A stretch of DNA of 64,000 bases from Apophysomyces variabilis (GCA_002749535.1 MZZL01000402.1:62001-126000); one strand, 5' to 3'. Shown: positions 12,042 through 24,831, numbered from the stretch's first letter. Program-made: numbers and translations. The notes: generated from the sequence alone by a model not told the origin.

Positions 12042-13625
12042 ATGGCACGGTTAACCGTCGATACAACACATACCTATCGCAAATCACTTGTATTTTGCTT
12101 CTACGTATCGGGTCACGGTAAATAAGAATGAAAACAAAGGAAAACCATATCCATGCAGCTGACAATCCTTTCTCTCTCTTGCTCTTTTCTTTTTCCGTTC
12201 TGCCTTTCATCCGCTCATGCAAAAAGGATGGGGCCATGCTACTCGAGCCAACCAAATCATCTCTGACATTCTCAAGCTTCCCGCACAACACAAAGTCTAC
12301 GTGATTTCAACCGCCTCCAGTTTTATTTTTCAGGGCGTCATTGAACTTGGCGCCATCTATCGCCATGCTGAGATTGATGCCGGTGTCGTTCAACCATTGC
12401 CTTACACTGTGGATCGCGAACAGACCATACGCCACCTTCGACAGTTTCTGGCAAGACGACCAGTTACCTTGGCTACAGAAATTGATTGGTTAAAAAAAGT
12501 CCAAGCCGACTGTGTGGTGTGTGATGCCCCTTTCCTGCCCTGGTAAATGATACAAAAAGAACTCGTGATCTACGAGTGCTTGTTCTCGCTTTGAACTGAA
12601 GGCTCATCTTTGCCATCTGTTTCTTTCCTTTTAGTGCTGCTGCAGCAGGTGCCAACGTCCCTGCAGCGATAGCAAGTAATTTTACCTTTGACGAAGTGTA
12701 CAATGGACTATGCGAAGGAGATAGTCTGGATGAGGAGATCCGACAGATGTTACAACAGGTCATAGGGGATTACGAATGTGCGGACTTGTTGATACGGCTG
12801 CCAGGTGCAATCCGAATCCCATCGTTCGATAACACAGCGTACCTGGTGCCACAGACGCCAGCCAATGCGACCTTCCCAGGCATTGTCAACGGAAAGCCAC
12901 AGTTACCATGTGTCAGCGTTTCGACAATACGTAATAATCGATCCAAAATGCCGCGTCGAATTGTTGACGTGCCACTCGTATTCAGGAAATATAGGAGAGA
13001 ACGTGAAGACGTCCTTCAATCGTTGGCTATTCCACCTGAGATATATACAACACATAAGATTCTTCTCTTGTCATTTGGAGGACAGGCTCTGGGGAAGTCT
13101 GGTTTTGGCGAGTCATTACCACCGGGTTGGATTTGTATCGTATGCGCCGCCCCTGACTCCATCAGCATGCCACTTGGATTCTACCGGGCACCCAAAAACG
13201 CTTATGTTCCTGATCTCACCAATGCAGCGGATGTTGTTCTTGGAAAACTGGGCTATGGCACCTGTAGCGAATGTGTGGGCCATGGAAAACCGTTTGTTTA
13301 TGTTTCAAGACCGCAATTCATTGAAGAGCATGGGTTATTGAAACTCATGCATAACCAAGGCAGCGCTGTGGAGATGTCTCGCCAGGATTTTGAACAAGGT
13401 CGATGGGCAGAAGCAATAGAGGCAGCATCGAAACTTTCTGGTCGTTGTAGTGAACCAGAACGGTTGGTGGGTCATAATGGCGGTGAGATAGCGGCAAGGA
13501 CACTCGAACAATTTGTGGATGAATGGAAGTATGTCATGTCTTCTTCCTCGGAGACGAAAAAGTCAACGTTGGATAGTTTCATTACGACACCTGAACTAGA
13601 TGGTCGCATCCGCTCCGAGCTATAA
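12042..13625 (+). CDS. Glycosyltransferase-like protein related to the N-domain of L-arabinokinase
   Basis: Three exons (12042-12117, 12227-12542, 12635-13625) give 460 aa. The N-terminus carries a YVSGHGWGHATR motif (GHATR being the nucleotide-sugar transferase-like signature of plant L-arabinokinase ARA1), followed by DAPFLPCAAAAGANVPAAIASNF, which mirrors the plant stretch leading to the conserved NF. A GT-B-like second half includes LLLSFGGQALGKSGF and a GKLGYGTCSECVGHGKPFVYVSRP block, resembling the donor-binding C-domain of GT28-like enzymes. The GHMP sugar kinase half of plant arabinokinase is absent. I infer a sugar-nucleotide-handling protein in the cytosol (no signal peptide, no membrane segment); the substrate is unknown. 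The GHGWGHATR motif forms only after splicing, which supports intron 1. Confidence 0.8.
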
Positions 13626-13894
13626 ACGCATCGATGTCTCCTCTCATTATTTCTGTATCTCTCGGTCTCTCTCCCCTGTAAACCTCCCTGCTTCTCCTCC
13701 TCTTCTATACAGACATACAACGTATACACACACATATCTCATATACAACACACCCTTTCATATTCATAAACGCACCCTCACCCACATCTACATCTACACA
13801 TTTGCTGCCACCAACTATCTATCCCAGCACCACTTTTCTTTCCTCTCGCCGTCTCTTTTTTTTTCTTTTTCTTTTTCGTAGAAAATATATTTTC

Positions 13895-16273
13895 TCATTG
13901 TCGGCTATCAAGCACAACAATTTCATCTCCAGGAGATACACAATAGAACTTTAGATCTCTTAGATCGTCCGAAAGGTCCATGACTAAAATGCCTGAACCA
14001 TGAGGCTGAATAAGAAACAATTGCTGTTGCTGTGCTGGAACGCGAAACAATTTCTGAATAATATGGCGTAAATTCCGGATGAGCATGGTTGTCAGAAACT
14101 TCTTCTCTGCTGTCTTAATAACTGCTGGTAGATCATCGGCTTGCTTGATTGCCATCAATGTGTCAGCATTCCCTTCACGAAGACTCAATGTGACGCCTTA
14201 TGCGATTACCGCAAAAACAAAAATCTGTAAGCCTTTCTTTTTCTTTCTTTATAATGTAATGTATTTCGGTTTCTTACCCATAAGACGATCCTTGAGCGTT
14301 GCGTTCTTGACTTTCTCGTCAAGATTAGGTTCCCCATGCACTAAACAAGCAAAATGGGTCAGAAAAGAACGCTGAATTGATGAACTTCCATGTCCATGTT
14401 CTCCTTTGATAAAAGAATTTCTTACGTTGACATAATTCTTCATAGCGAGGATGCTTTTCTGCTATCTCTTGATGTGTTTTACCGGCTTTTGCGCATAGTT
14501 TCAGATAATATCGTTCAAAATCGGTTCGTTCTTGAGGTGTTATCTGTTAATATATGTCTTATCAATACTTCTGTTGCATAAATGTATCATGGCCGTCGCG
14601 TCAAAATTTACCGTAATGCCATTCACCACATCCACGCCTTTAATGCGACCGACGATATGAGTGGTCATAAGTTCTGTGTCCATATCTGTATATCCTCCAA
14701 TGAGTTATCGTTCCCGAATTACAAGAAAATAGGAAAAAGGAATGATTTGGCGGCATCGCTTTCTTGTTTCTGGCAGCGCCTTTTCTTTCTTCTTTTGTTA
14801 CCTTGGAACACGGGATTTCCTTTGCATCGTAACCGCCTCAGTTGAGGAAAATAACTGAGATTATCTACACTTTCCCAATCTTGCACACGATTATGATCTA
14901 ACCAAAGCGAGGACAGTGTTCTGAACATATGTTGAGCCGGTCGTGAAATGGCAGGTATTTTGTTCCGTAGCAAGTAAATTGTTTGCAAACTAAAGAAAAA
15001 ACAAGTGTTCATGATTTGCTATCGCTTCTAAGTTTCCACCTAACATACCTCGGTAATGATCCTAGTTTTTCTACTTCTTCCCAGCGATCAAGATCATTTT
15101 CTTCGAGATTAATACATTTCAAGCTCCTCAAGGTGGTAACGGTAGATAATCGATGAATCCGATTTCCTCCCAGCTGTAGGTCCTCCAGGGATGTCAATAG
15201 TGGTGCGATCAGTTCGATATCATGCCATGTTGTTCGGGTATTATTGAGTGCTAGCGTAGTCAAATGTTCGAAAACGTTTGTTCTTTGATAAAATGATTCC
15301 GTGGGTGGTGCTAAGAAGGAATAACTGCACAAGGCAAGAATAAAACAAAAGTAAATACACCAATGTCTGCACGAAAGGGATCATAATAGCGATAAATGAT
15401 ATATACTTGCTTTAAGCGTAAAATCCGTAGTTTCGGTAATTGCACTACAATATCGGCCACATCATCCCAATTGGCTAACAAATTGCGAGAAAGATCCAGA
15501 TCTTCCACCACTGAATGAACGGAGATCAATAGTCTTCCATAAGTCATCGTTTTCGATTTTGACGGACATAACATCTGACATGCCAAACTTCCTTACCCAA
15601 TCCTTCTTCAGCAATGGCATTCTCTGGTCCTGCAGAAGCGATTGATTGTTCAGCCAGTCCAACAACGACTAATGTATTAAGATGCCTAATCAAGAAAGAC
15701 ATTAGAGCACAGATCCCATCTTTAGGGTTCTCCAGCTTGCTCTCTATTCTGTTTTTCCTTTTCTGTACGCTACCTTTGTTGGCGTTGAACCTTCTCAAAC
15801 CCCACTGTCTCAAACTTGATATTTCGATTGCCTCCAAAGTAGACGTGGCCAACATCCTTTGAAGCATCGTATTCTCCTGTACCGGTAGTATCATCCAAGT
15901 ACTTTTCTTTTAATGCTTCAAGAAAAGGTCGTCCTAGTTGGACCTTTTCAGGGTGGTAACGGATAAACGACCCAGACCCAGGCAAACTGTGAGAAAGAAG
16001 CAGAAAGATGCAAGCCATGCTTCAACATGAGAAATGCATATCTTCGATCGCTTGCCGGTAGTCAAGACATTCTTTTACTTGCCTGCACTTAAAATAGGGC
16101 ACGCCTTGATGTGTCCCATCGTGTTTTCCTCGAGCAGGATCATCCCATTCCACGCCTAACCAAACGCCTTTGGTATTTTCGACTGATCCAATAAAACGAA
16201 CAGTAGCTCGAGCTTGTTGTACTTGGATTCTGGAGCCTACTTGCAGTTGATCGGGGATGTCACTGTGAGCCAT
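13895..16273 (-). CDS. TBCE: Tubulin-specific chaperone E (cofactor E / Pac2)
   Basis: Ten exons (16083-16273, 15774-15986, 15597-15685, 15411-15510, 15049-15324, 14802-14989, 14612-14685, 14426-14543, 14278-14340, 13895-14196) give 537 aa, near the animal protein's length. Order: CAP-Gly domain ([20 protein letters not shown]...YFKC, residues 20-75), leucine-rich repeats ([43 protein letters not shown]), the PRYEEL stretch and a ubiquitin-like C-domain. TBCE binds alpha-tubulin and works with TBCB to fold or dismantle tubulin dimers. Two introns need GC donors: intron 1 (TGCAG/GCAAGT) and intron 4 (TTAAA/GCAAGT); ordinary GT choices at these spots break the frame. For intron 4 a 51-nt GT-AG alternative further on is possible but inserts an atypical stretch into an LRR. 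The TBCB gene lies about 10 kb away. Confidence 0.92.
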
Positions 16274-17843
16274 GATTCGCTTTTTTTCTTCGCTCCACAC
16301 GCACGCACATCAAAAATCTTGCCCTGTATGACCTTTTTTGGGTTGATTTTTGGGCTCATTCGGGACCCGCTCTATTTTGGCAGCCTCACCGCTTTCCTGC
16401 GGGCCAAATACGATCAAGTCAAATTGACTGGAGGGCTGTCTTAGCTCCCCAGGCAACAATACAAACCTCTTACCTGACGTAGAAGGTGAGATAGCAGGCA
16501 GGTCGAGTTGAACCACTGGCAAGTGGAACCCTATGCAAAACTAGAAAAAAAGAACTTAGTATTACATTCAGTTATTCATGGCATGGGGACACAGATAAGA
16601 AAAGACAGGAAAAGAAAAAAGCTTGTGCTATTCACTCGGTTTGCGGTTCGGATATTAACAGAATATGGGATCTATCCTAAGAGTGAAATATATACAAGAC
16701 CTCAATGCTCACGCAGCGAAGAACATGCGCCAAACAACTTGGAGCATCATTTTCCAGTCAGGAACCCTCCTTCACAGACCACCAGGTCATCCGGAAAGCG
16801 GATAAAAACAATGAAACAAGTTCTTAATTTAATGGAGGCCACACATTGTTATTCGTGTCTGCCATGTTCAAAAATTGAATGATGAAATGCCCAGAGACTT
16901 GTATGCTTCATGAGTTCAAGAAGTAATATTGCTTAAGACGGTCATTCAGTTTTTGTAGATCATTTGCTTACAGTCTTTGGAAATGATCAACTTTGTCAAG
17001 GCATAAGGCATGACCTTGCACCTTAACATACGCCATGGGCGCAAATAACTCATGAAAAAGTCATCTCCCCCGGACCTTTTATCCGAGCATCTCGCTAGGT
17101 GTTTTTGAGAGATTCCTGTTGCTCTACAGTCTGTTCAAAGAGAAATCCTTTTTTTTTCTTGCACGTTATCAATAACACCGTCTTGTCGTTTCTCTGACTG
17201 CAGAAAACGAAGTGCTTTTCCATGGTAGAGGCATCCAATCATAACAAAGAATAGAAACGCCTACTTTCGCCGATAAAAATAGACCAACGTTTCCATGGCT
17301 AGTAAACAGACGACTAGGAGAATGGAAAAGGAAAGTAACGGAGCAGGACACGGAAGAGCATATAGCTATGCAGGATTGTTTGTTGTGATATGTAAGAAAA
17401 GAAAAGTAAAGCCTCTGCTTATCATTGTAAGCATCAGATAAGGCTTTTTGCATTTTATCATTCATGCACTTTTGTTTTCAACTGCTATCATTATCTTACA
17501 TGAGTGTATCACCGAAGGGAAGCGGATGGCATGTGATCATTGGACCCTTTTCCGGTTAGTCAAGTAAACATTTCTTGAACCATGGATCCATGAAAAGCAA
17601 GACTTCTTACCAGGGACACAAGATATGGAATAGGTTTTAAGAAAGAGTAAGCCTGTATTCTTTCGTTCTTTTTTTTAAAGCAAAGAAACTAGAGATAACT
17701 TTGCAGAGATGTTTATGGAGCTGTATTTTTATAAGCAAAGCAAAAACAAGAGACAAAGAGATGGCGATGATAGTAAATAAACATGGGAAAGGGGTGTGCG
17801 TGTAGAAACGAAAAAAAAAAAAATAATGGGCTATCTAAAAGTT
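16274..17843. other. Intergenic region between TBCE start and desaturase end
   Basis: Contains the TBCE promoter and the desaturase 3' flank. Minus-strand positions 16310-16522 hold a 70-codon open stretch lacking an ATG (first codon TTG) that could be TBCE 5' UTR or an unrecognised exon. The run near 17810-17825 is poly-A on the plus strand. No repeat or RNA gene seen. Confidence 0.5.
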
Positions 17844-19262
17844 TTAATTCTTGTAAAACACCACATCACCATCATCCTCCACAAAGCGACAGGCCTTCCA
17901 TGACTGCCATAGGGCTACAGGAATGGGTGTAGGGTCGAATTTGTAGTGTTTACCAAGAACCTTCTTGATATGATGCGTGGCTTCTTCTGCGTGGTAATGG
18001 GGCATGGTAGAGAAGAAATGGTGGGCAACGTGGGTGTCAGAGATATGGTGATGGAAGTAATCAATGAGGGTGCCATAGGAACGGTCCACGGTCAGGGCAG
18101 CTCCACGTTGGAAGTTCCAGACGTTTTCTCGGTAATGAGGCAATTCGGGATGGGTGTGCTGGAGATAAGTGATCAAGACAAGCCAGAAGTTGACGAAGAG
18201 ATAAGGAATGACATAGAACTTGATCATGGCCAGGGAGCCCACAAAGGAGGAGACGTAGAACAGACCACCAATAGCAGCAAAGACACCGATGGCAGACTGG
18301 ACGACTTCCCAATATTGAGAGGCGTCATAGATAGCACAGTAGGGATTGAAGTGAGATGCCCAACCAGGGTATTTTTGACCCGAGACATTCTTGAGCAAGT
18401 ACAAGGGCCAACCAAACGTAAACATCAGAAACATGTTCCAAAGCATAAACAGCGGAGATTCCTCGAAAATGCTATGGGGGCCATCTCCTTCGGGATCCTT
18501 ATCGCGCGGTGGCAATCCGATTTGAGAACGAGTGGGTGGAAGAAAGACCTAATAGACACAAAAAACTTAGTGGTTGACTGCACTGAAACCTTTCTGCCTT
18601 ATTGTCTCTCTCTCTCTCTCTCTCTGCCATCTCTCCAATCACATATTGCCCAATGCCCAAAATCCCGAAATATAGAAAAAAAATTTTTCTTCCTTTTTTT
18701 TCCCTGAAAAGTTGCCTGACTTTTTGTTTTTGATTAGGCGTACCTGATCTTTTGACATGTGTCCCGTAGCCTTGTGATGTCTTGAGTGTGAGATCTTCCA
18801 GGAATGATAAGGGACTAACAATAGTGAATGAAGTACAATGCCGACACTGTTATTGATAGCCTAGATGAATAGATTAAATTTGAATTAGTCTTCATGTATT
18901 CGTTTTATTGTTTTTCTTGTTGTTACCTTGGAGGGACTGAAGGCTTGATGGCCACACTCGTGCCCAATAACCCAAACTCCGGTGGCTACAATGCCTTGGG
19001 CAATCCAATACAAGGGCCACAGAGTGACTCGGGCGAGAGGTGAAGGCAAAGTATCAATGTAGGTTGCCAAGTAACCTAGGGCAGCTATGATGGCTAGATC
19101 ATGGAAGACATAGGTAAATGATCGAAAGGTGTCACGACGGAAGCAATGCTGTGGGATAGCATCTCGGATTTCCTTGATAGTGAACTCAGGGATCTCCCAA
19201 CCCCGTTCGACAGCTTCATCCACATTGAGCTGCTTTTCCCCGACCGATCTCTTCGTTGCCAT
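17844..19262 (-). CDS. Delta-12 (oleate) fatty acid desaturase
   Basis: Three exons (18927-19262, 18744-18860, 17844-18548) give 385 aa, normal for microsomal FAD2-type enzymes. All three histidine boxes that bind the di-iron centre are present: HECGH, HSRHH (in the small second exon) and HVAHH followed by [13 protein letters not shown]. Four hydrophobic stretches flank them. The enzyme inserts the second double bond of linoleate into oleoyl chains in the ER membrane using cytochrome b5. FAD2-like context around the boxes ([21 protein letters not shown]) favours delta-12 over omega-3 or delta-6 specificity, but regioselectivity cannot be proved from sequence. Intron 2 contains a (TC)n tract. 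Confidence 0.93.
18605..18625. repeat. (TC)n microsatellite in desaturase intron
   Basis: About ten TC units on the plus strand inside intron 2 of the desaturase gene. Confidence 0.9.
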
Positions 19263-19562
19263 GGCAAGTTCCCGAATAGATAGAAAAGAAAAATAGGAGA
19301 AAAGAAATAAAAAGAAAAAAGGGAAGAAGACACTAGTCTAAGAACAGGAGAAGATCAAGTTAATAAAGAGGAGCTGGAAATAAAAAAAAAAGGATTTTGT
19401 ATGGATCGAATAGAAAGGCGAGCGGTGTTTAAAGAGCAGTCCATATTCCCCATTTGTTGGTCAACTTATCTAACATCTCTCTGAACCAGGCATAGGCAAA
19501 TCTCCGGTTGTTTGTCAACGGGCTCTTTCTTTTTTACTTTATTCTTTTTTCACGTGGCTATG
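19263..19562. other. Desaturase promoter / EAF7 3' flank
   Basis: 300 bases between the two tandem minus-strand genes. The part next to the desaturase start is A-rich on the plus strand (a T/C-rich tract on the coding strand). Contains the E-box listed separately. Confidence 0.5.
19551..19556. promoter_or_regulatory. CACGTG E-box palindrome
   Basis: A perfect CACGTG hexamer about 290 bases upstream of the desaturase start codon and just after the EAF7 stop. bHLH factors bind such sites in fungal lipid genes; a role here is only inferred from position. Confidence 0.25.
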
Positions 19563-19990
19563 TCACTTTCTTTTGGTTTGGCGTCGACTTCCCCTTGTTG
19601 TACGCGCCGGCTTCCGACTACCCCGCCCAGTCACCGGCTCTGGCGTTGCATCTGATTTTCGCGCACCCCTCGAAGCACGACGGGAAGACCGGCCTGATGG
19701 ATTAAATTGAGTTTAGCCTGTTCAACTTTTTCATATGCACTTTCTTTCATTTTTACCTTCTTCAGGTTCTGGTGTGGAGGCAGCTGAACCAAGTGAAACG
19801 GAAGGTGATGTATCACGTTTACTTGTCCTTGTCCTTTTTGGAGGATTCACAGGCGAAGCGGGGGAGTCATCGTGCACAGACGATTGATCATCCTGCCGAT
19901 GTTCCGAGATAAGTTGCTCATATTCATCAAGTGGTAATGAAAACTCCCGTAACCAACTTTGTTTTCGTAAACCCGCTTCTTCACCTGCTG

Positions 19991-20024
<34 letters not shown>

Positions 20025-20522
20025 TCCTTCTTCCTATGGGAAAACAAATGAAAAAAGAATAAAAAACGAAGAAAAAGAAAAGAAAGATTGCCATAAGCAT
20101 CAATAAAAATACTACATTATCCCGACAACGTTACCAATTCATCTAAAGCCTCCATCCCGTAATAATCGCTTAACCGATTCCAAATCTCCTTGATGCTACA
20201 ATGCACAGGACTTTGTTGATTGAACGTTTTCTGTACACTAATGATACGGAAATGCTTGTGTATGCCTACAATAATCATCCATTATATTTCACCGTAAGCG
20301 TGGGTGAACTCTCTTCCTAACTTTCTTAAACTGCTCAACTTTACCGACAGGTTTACAACGCGCGACCGCATTTAAGAGTGCTAATTCCATGCTCGCATCC
20401 CATTCTTTGACAGTAACTGGTTCTGATTTTATAAAACTATCTTGTGATGAAAGTGTTTCACTGCTATTGGGTACAATGGCTGGCAATGATTCCTCTTGCG
20501 TCTCGATTTTAACTTGATCCAT
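19563..20522 (-). CDS. EAF7: NuA4 histone acetyltransferase subunit Eaf7/MRGBP
   Basis: Four exons (20345-20522, 20135-20265, 19757-20033, 19563-19693) give 238 aa. The CT20/EAF7 domain is clear: a tryptophan-led EWDASMELALLNAVARCKPVG, then HKHFRIISV, IKEIWNRLSDYYGMEALDEL. It is followed by a Glu run (about 14 Glu or Ala after the domain), an RKQSWLREFSLPLDEYEQLI helix and a basic Arg/Lys/Ser-rich C-terminus. Eaf7 is a small scaffold subunit of the NuA4 H4/H2A acetyltransferase and of the Eaf5-7-3 (TINTIN) module that binds MRG-type chromodomain proteins. The start is the ATG at 20522; an upstream in-frame codon at 20588 is not an ATG. Splicing the last 63-nt intron out changes a premature stop into the basic tail, which supports exon 4. 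Confidence 0.9.
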
Positions 20523-23442
20523 GGTGTTGCTTTTCAATCCGTGCTCTTTGACGGCTCCCAGCGGGGGACCAAAGAGGTGTGACTGCACCTATTCTGGCAT
20601 TGAGCGGAGCTGCCAATTGAAACCACTTTAAAGGAACTCAAGAGATCCCTCACTTGTAGAAATTCAAACATTCGGATACTATTCTTCTGATGTAATCCCT
20701 TCGTAAGCTCTATTGTATCATTTTATGATTTATTACCCAGAATAGACCATGACATATAGACAGCCAAAGCGCAAAACGTGGGATTTCGTCCTATCGTAGG
20801 GTAGTCCTGCTGTTGACCGTTATTGCAGCATGAGCCAACTTTTTACAAAAAGGGATCCAAGCTTATCTTATCTGTATTGCGGAAACGACTGTATATGCAA
20901 TTGGAGCAGTAGAGCACCAACATGCAGATTAACTTAACTTAAAGCGCGGGGATGACAACGTCTGCAAGTAGGTACTAATCAGAAATCAACTATGTAGCCA
21001 TGGCTGTACTCTAGTAAAGCAGCAATCCATCTAATAGGAATGCTGTCATTAAGATGCCCCAATGATAGCAAACACGAGCTGGGATTTCGTGTTGTAGCAT
21101 AAATTAAGGCCAACGTCTTACTTTGACATGGCGACCGTTGCAAGCAAATCTGTTGCCAAGCCCAGAGGAATTTAGGTATCTAAACTTGAGCTGTTAACTT
21201 CGCCTATCGTATAACTACTATCACCGCTTCCTATCTAAAAGACCTTGCTTCGAGTGAATTTTACTCAGGGTGCATATTAGAAGAAAACTGCAAAGTGCCT
21301 ACAAAATGCAGATCAAATGTCCCTTTTCCACTGCATTTGCAGATCCGCTGATAATGTTTTCTCTTATAAACTACCCGAAATCTGAAAAAAAATTCTTTCT
21401 ATCAAATCCTTCCTATGCTTTTTCAAAAGCGAGATACTGTAGCTCATGCATGGAACGCAAAAGTCTCTCTTATAATTTTATTTTTAATAATAATTTTCTT
21501 TCATGACAGAATACAGAAGGAATAAGTTCTTGCCACACTAACTGCGAGCAATTCGCTTTGTTTATGCTTGACAAAGACCATACAGGCAACGATGGAGTTG
21601 ATCACCAGCAGATCAAGTGAAGCAAAAAGCATGTTTGTTTTGTGATGGAGAATGTAAGATAGAAACGCCCTTCTGTTACCAGCCATAATGTATGGTGATT
21701 TCTTTTTTGATAAGCATTCACAGTGAAATGTGAGTGTTTGCATACACCCTTTCTATATATGTACACTTTATCTTAGAAAGGTCAATCTATAGACGTATTT
21801 GCCGCGGAGGGCCCAGGTTTTGTTTTGCATCATTGTCCTCAACACCATTTGTGGTCAAGCTCAAAGTTATTTTTATTGCGGGGGATGGAAAGAGGCACCC
21901 TCCATCATTGAGCTTACGGACTCACACAGGCAAACTTTGTTTCCAACTTTTATTTAAAAGAGTAAGAAGTCTAATTAAGCAAATTAACTTTTCCAAGGCA
22001 GTATAATGTATCGTTTAGCAGATGGGAAAAAAAACAGAACAATCACATTTTGATTTTATTATGCGTAAATAAGAAGATAACTCATTATGCGTGAAGAACA
22101 TTGAAAAACGGTACGAGGACTAAGATGGTCTGTTCGGTGTAACCCGTTCCTAAACTTTTTGTCTAACACCCTCCCGATAGGAAGGATAGTTCCCATCTTT
22201 AGCTTTTTGTTTTTAGAATAGTACAAATTGCACATGATTCTAATGCATCATTCCAAAAACTAGCCAGAACATAGAGAGAGGGAGAGGGAGAGGGAGAGAG
22301 AGGACAGAGACGCTGACCAAATCTTTTTGATCTTCTCTTCTCTTTTCCCGTTACCATCAGGTGCAATTGTATCACAGAAAAAGAAGAAAAAAGCCGAGAG
22401 AGATAGAACGAGGAAAAGAGATGAACATAACAAGTTTTCTTTTCCTTCGGCTTTGGTGACGGGCATTTCTATGTTGGTCGTTGCCGTAAAGAGTAAAAAA
22501 TCAATCAATAACAAACTCAACGGATGAACAGGGAAACGCTAATTTGGTGCGACGTCTTCGAATACCAAAGTTACACAGGGGACCCTTTATTCTTCCAGTC
22601 TTGGATGCTTTAACCAAACTAAGACACTTTATGAAGGAGAAGAAAAAAGAATAAGAAGCAGAAGGAAATAGCCATAGTCGTATTTTGCTTTATTTTCACA
22701 AAAGAAAAAAAAAAGTTGAAATTGCTTTGTTATGTGTGGCAAAAGAAAACTGAACTTCTGACATCTCAGAAAGTTAGGCTAGAACCATTTTATATTTTGT
22801 CTGTTGTGCAATAAAAACGCATGTTATAATTTTTTGGATAGAAAGACGGTTACCTTTGCACAGAAGTGCCACATTGTCGGGCCGGGAAAGTTTAAATTTT
22901 TTTATGTACCAAAATTCTATGTTCCCAGCATTTAAGAGTTACAAATGGCTTTTTGCTATCGACACGTTTATGTGCAACAACTTTAATTGAAAGAATGCGT
23001 TCTTCTTTTTTATACATTTCATTTTAGGGCCTGCCTTTGGTTGCACGATCGGACGTTTGACGGGCTAGTTGAAGTTTATGAAGAATTTTAACTACGTGCT
23101 ACTTGATATCATTAACGTGAATACAGAGAGAGAGGAGAAGAGATGAAGCAGGACCTTGCGACACGCTCTCATGAGTAGCTAACATCAGATCGATGAATAT
23201 CATCTTCAGGGACATGCTTAGCAATCGTACACCATAAAAACAAGAGAATGTAGCTCATGTGCGTGGAGCTAACGGATTCCAAGAGAAGCGCTTCCGTTAT
23301 ATCTTTACGTTTTTGATCGGGAGAAACATACAGCCTTGATCACTCGCCAGGACTAGTGAATTCAGGCCGCGACACGGCTTTTCTTTTTTACTCCCATAGC
23401 ATATTTTTTTCTGCGTATCTTTTCTTATTTTTGACTGCACCT
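20523..23442. other. 2.9 kb gene-poor intergenic region
   Basis: Flanked by EAF7 (-) and the Ap4A phosphorylase gene (+), both pointing away. I found no domain, splice pattern or RNA gene on either strand; the longest frames are about 90 codons and of random composition. It includes a GAGAGG-type microsatellite near 22273-22303. It could hold decayed mobile DNA too diverged to recognise by eye. Confidence 0.5.
22273..22303. repeat. GA/GAGAGG-rich microsatellite
   Basis: About 30 bases of purine-only AGAGAG / GGGAGA repeats on the plus strand inside a gene-poor region. Confidence 0.85.
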
Positions 23443-24647
23443 ATGACGGACCTAGCCGACTTGGTTGAGCAACGATTCAATGGAGCCTTGGCATCCGGGA
23501 ATCTCTTGTATTTTCCCGGATCCATTACCAAGAAAGATGTCCAAGGAATGCAGGTAAAGTAAACAAGATAATAAAACGACGCGGTTCATCCCTGTCAAAG
23601 TAAGAAAGAAAAGCAAGATCGGTTACTCATGTCCCTAAGGAAACATGGCAAATGTTAGTTTGAAATCACGTTTGTACCATCTCTCGCGAAAAAACCGGTG
23701 CCAAAGAGCGACGATAATCCGGTCAAGGCCGAAAAACGCAACCCTTTTCTGCCACCGGATCCAGCACTTGTTGTAAAGGAGCTGGAAGAACACCGCATTT
23801 TACTCAATAAATTCAGCGTCGTACCTCATCATATTCTTATCGTGACCAAAGAATTCAAGGACCAAGGCCAACCCCTCTATCCTGCAGACCTCTACGTTAC
23901 CTGGGAAAATATGGTCGCCATGGGTCCGGCAGCCATAAGCTTTTATAACTGTGGACCGAACTCAGGTGCAAGGTACAGAAAGGGAAAAAAAAGGCCCGTC
24001 CGCTCTGACATATTAAAAATCTATTCTTTTCCGATAGTCAACCCCACAAACATATCCAAATTATCCCATTGCACAATAAAGAAGGAGCGCAACCACCGAT
24101 CACAGCACTCTACAATGAAATCAGCAATCCTAAACCAAGTAAGCGTTCGTCTAGTGAAAGGCAATTGGGGGAGGGGAAGAATTTCTAACAAAGCGTACTT
24201 ATACATGTCGTCTTCTCATTCCATTCAACGTCAATAGGTGAGGTTTATACCCTACAAAAGCTTCCGTATGTCCATGCGATCATGCCATTGGATACTAAGT
24301 TCTTGGAAGAAAAGAAGGATCAACAAGAAGCTGTGATGGATTATTTGCATCAGATGTATTTTGGTCTATTAGATGCCATGTTCCAGCAAATTCGTGAAAA
24401 TACGTCTCAGACCAAACTATCTTATAACTTTATAATGACCCGCGAGTACATGTTCCTCGTCCCACGCTCCAAGGAAATCGCCGTGCTGGAACACGACGGC
24501 CAGCAAGTCGAACACTCGATCAACTGCCTCGGCTACGTCGGTATGATGCTGGCCAAGACGGAACAAGAACGCGTCGCGATCGAACAACATCCTGATCTGT
24601 TTGCACTCCTTGCGACAGTCGGTATCCCATGGATATCTACCGAATAA
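23443..24647 (+). CDS. APA2: Ap4A phosphorylase (ATP adenylyltransferase, Apa1/Apa2)
   Basis: Four exons (23443-23553, 23659-23972, 24038-24138, 24238-24647) give 311 aa, the size of yeast Apa1/2. The enzyme splits diadenosine tetraphosphate by phosphorolysis into ADP and ATP through a histidine adenylate. The HIT-like active site reads NSGASQPHKHIQIIP; the His-X-His-X-Gln motif is complete only after splicing. Other family blocks: PFLPPDPALVV, HHILIVTKEF, a YNFIMTREYMFLVPRS stretch and the C-terminal LGYVGMML. No signal peptide, so probably cytosolic. Apa1 and Apa2 cannot be told apart here, since this looks like a single pre-duplication copy. Confidence 0.92.
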
Positions 24648-24831
24648 ACAACATTGCGTCTTCCTGCTATAATAGTTTTATTTTATCATGAATTTTGAAT
24701 TGGATGAAAAAAAGATTTTAAGCTTTGAAATAATGAGTGCTGTTTTGTACAAATGTAGTATAAAAAACATGGGTGAATGGGAGCGGTTGAGATATGATTG
24801 AAAAGAAAAGAAGAAGCAAAAATAACCGATT

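Noticed and set aside
13640..13890. Pyrimidine- and CA-rich stretch as a repeat element
   Set aside because: Simple-sequence 3' UTR of the glycosyltransferase-like gene; no repeat unit or boundaries.
16310..16522. 70-codon minus-strand frame upstream of TBCE as a small gene
   Set aside because: No ATG (first codon TTG), no family match, and it ends 36 bases before the TBCE start, so it is more likely 5' UTR or part of an unknown exon.
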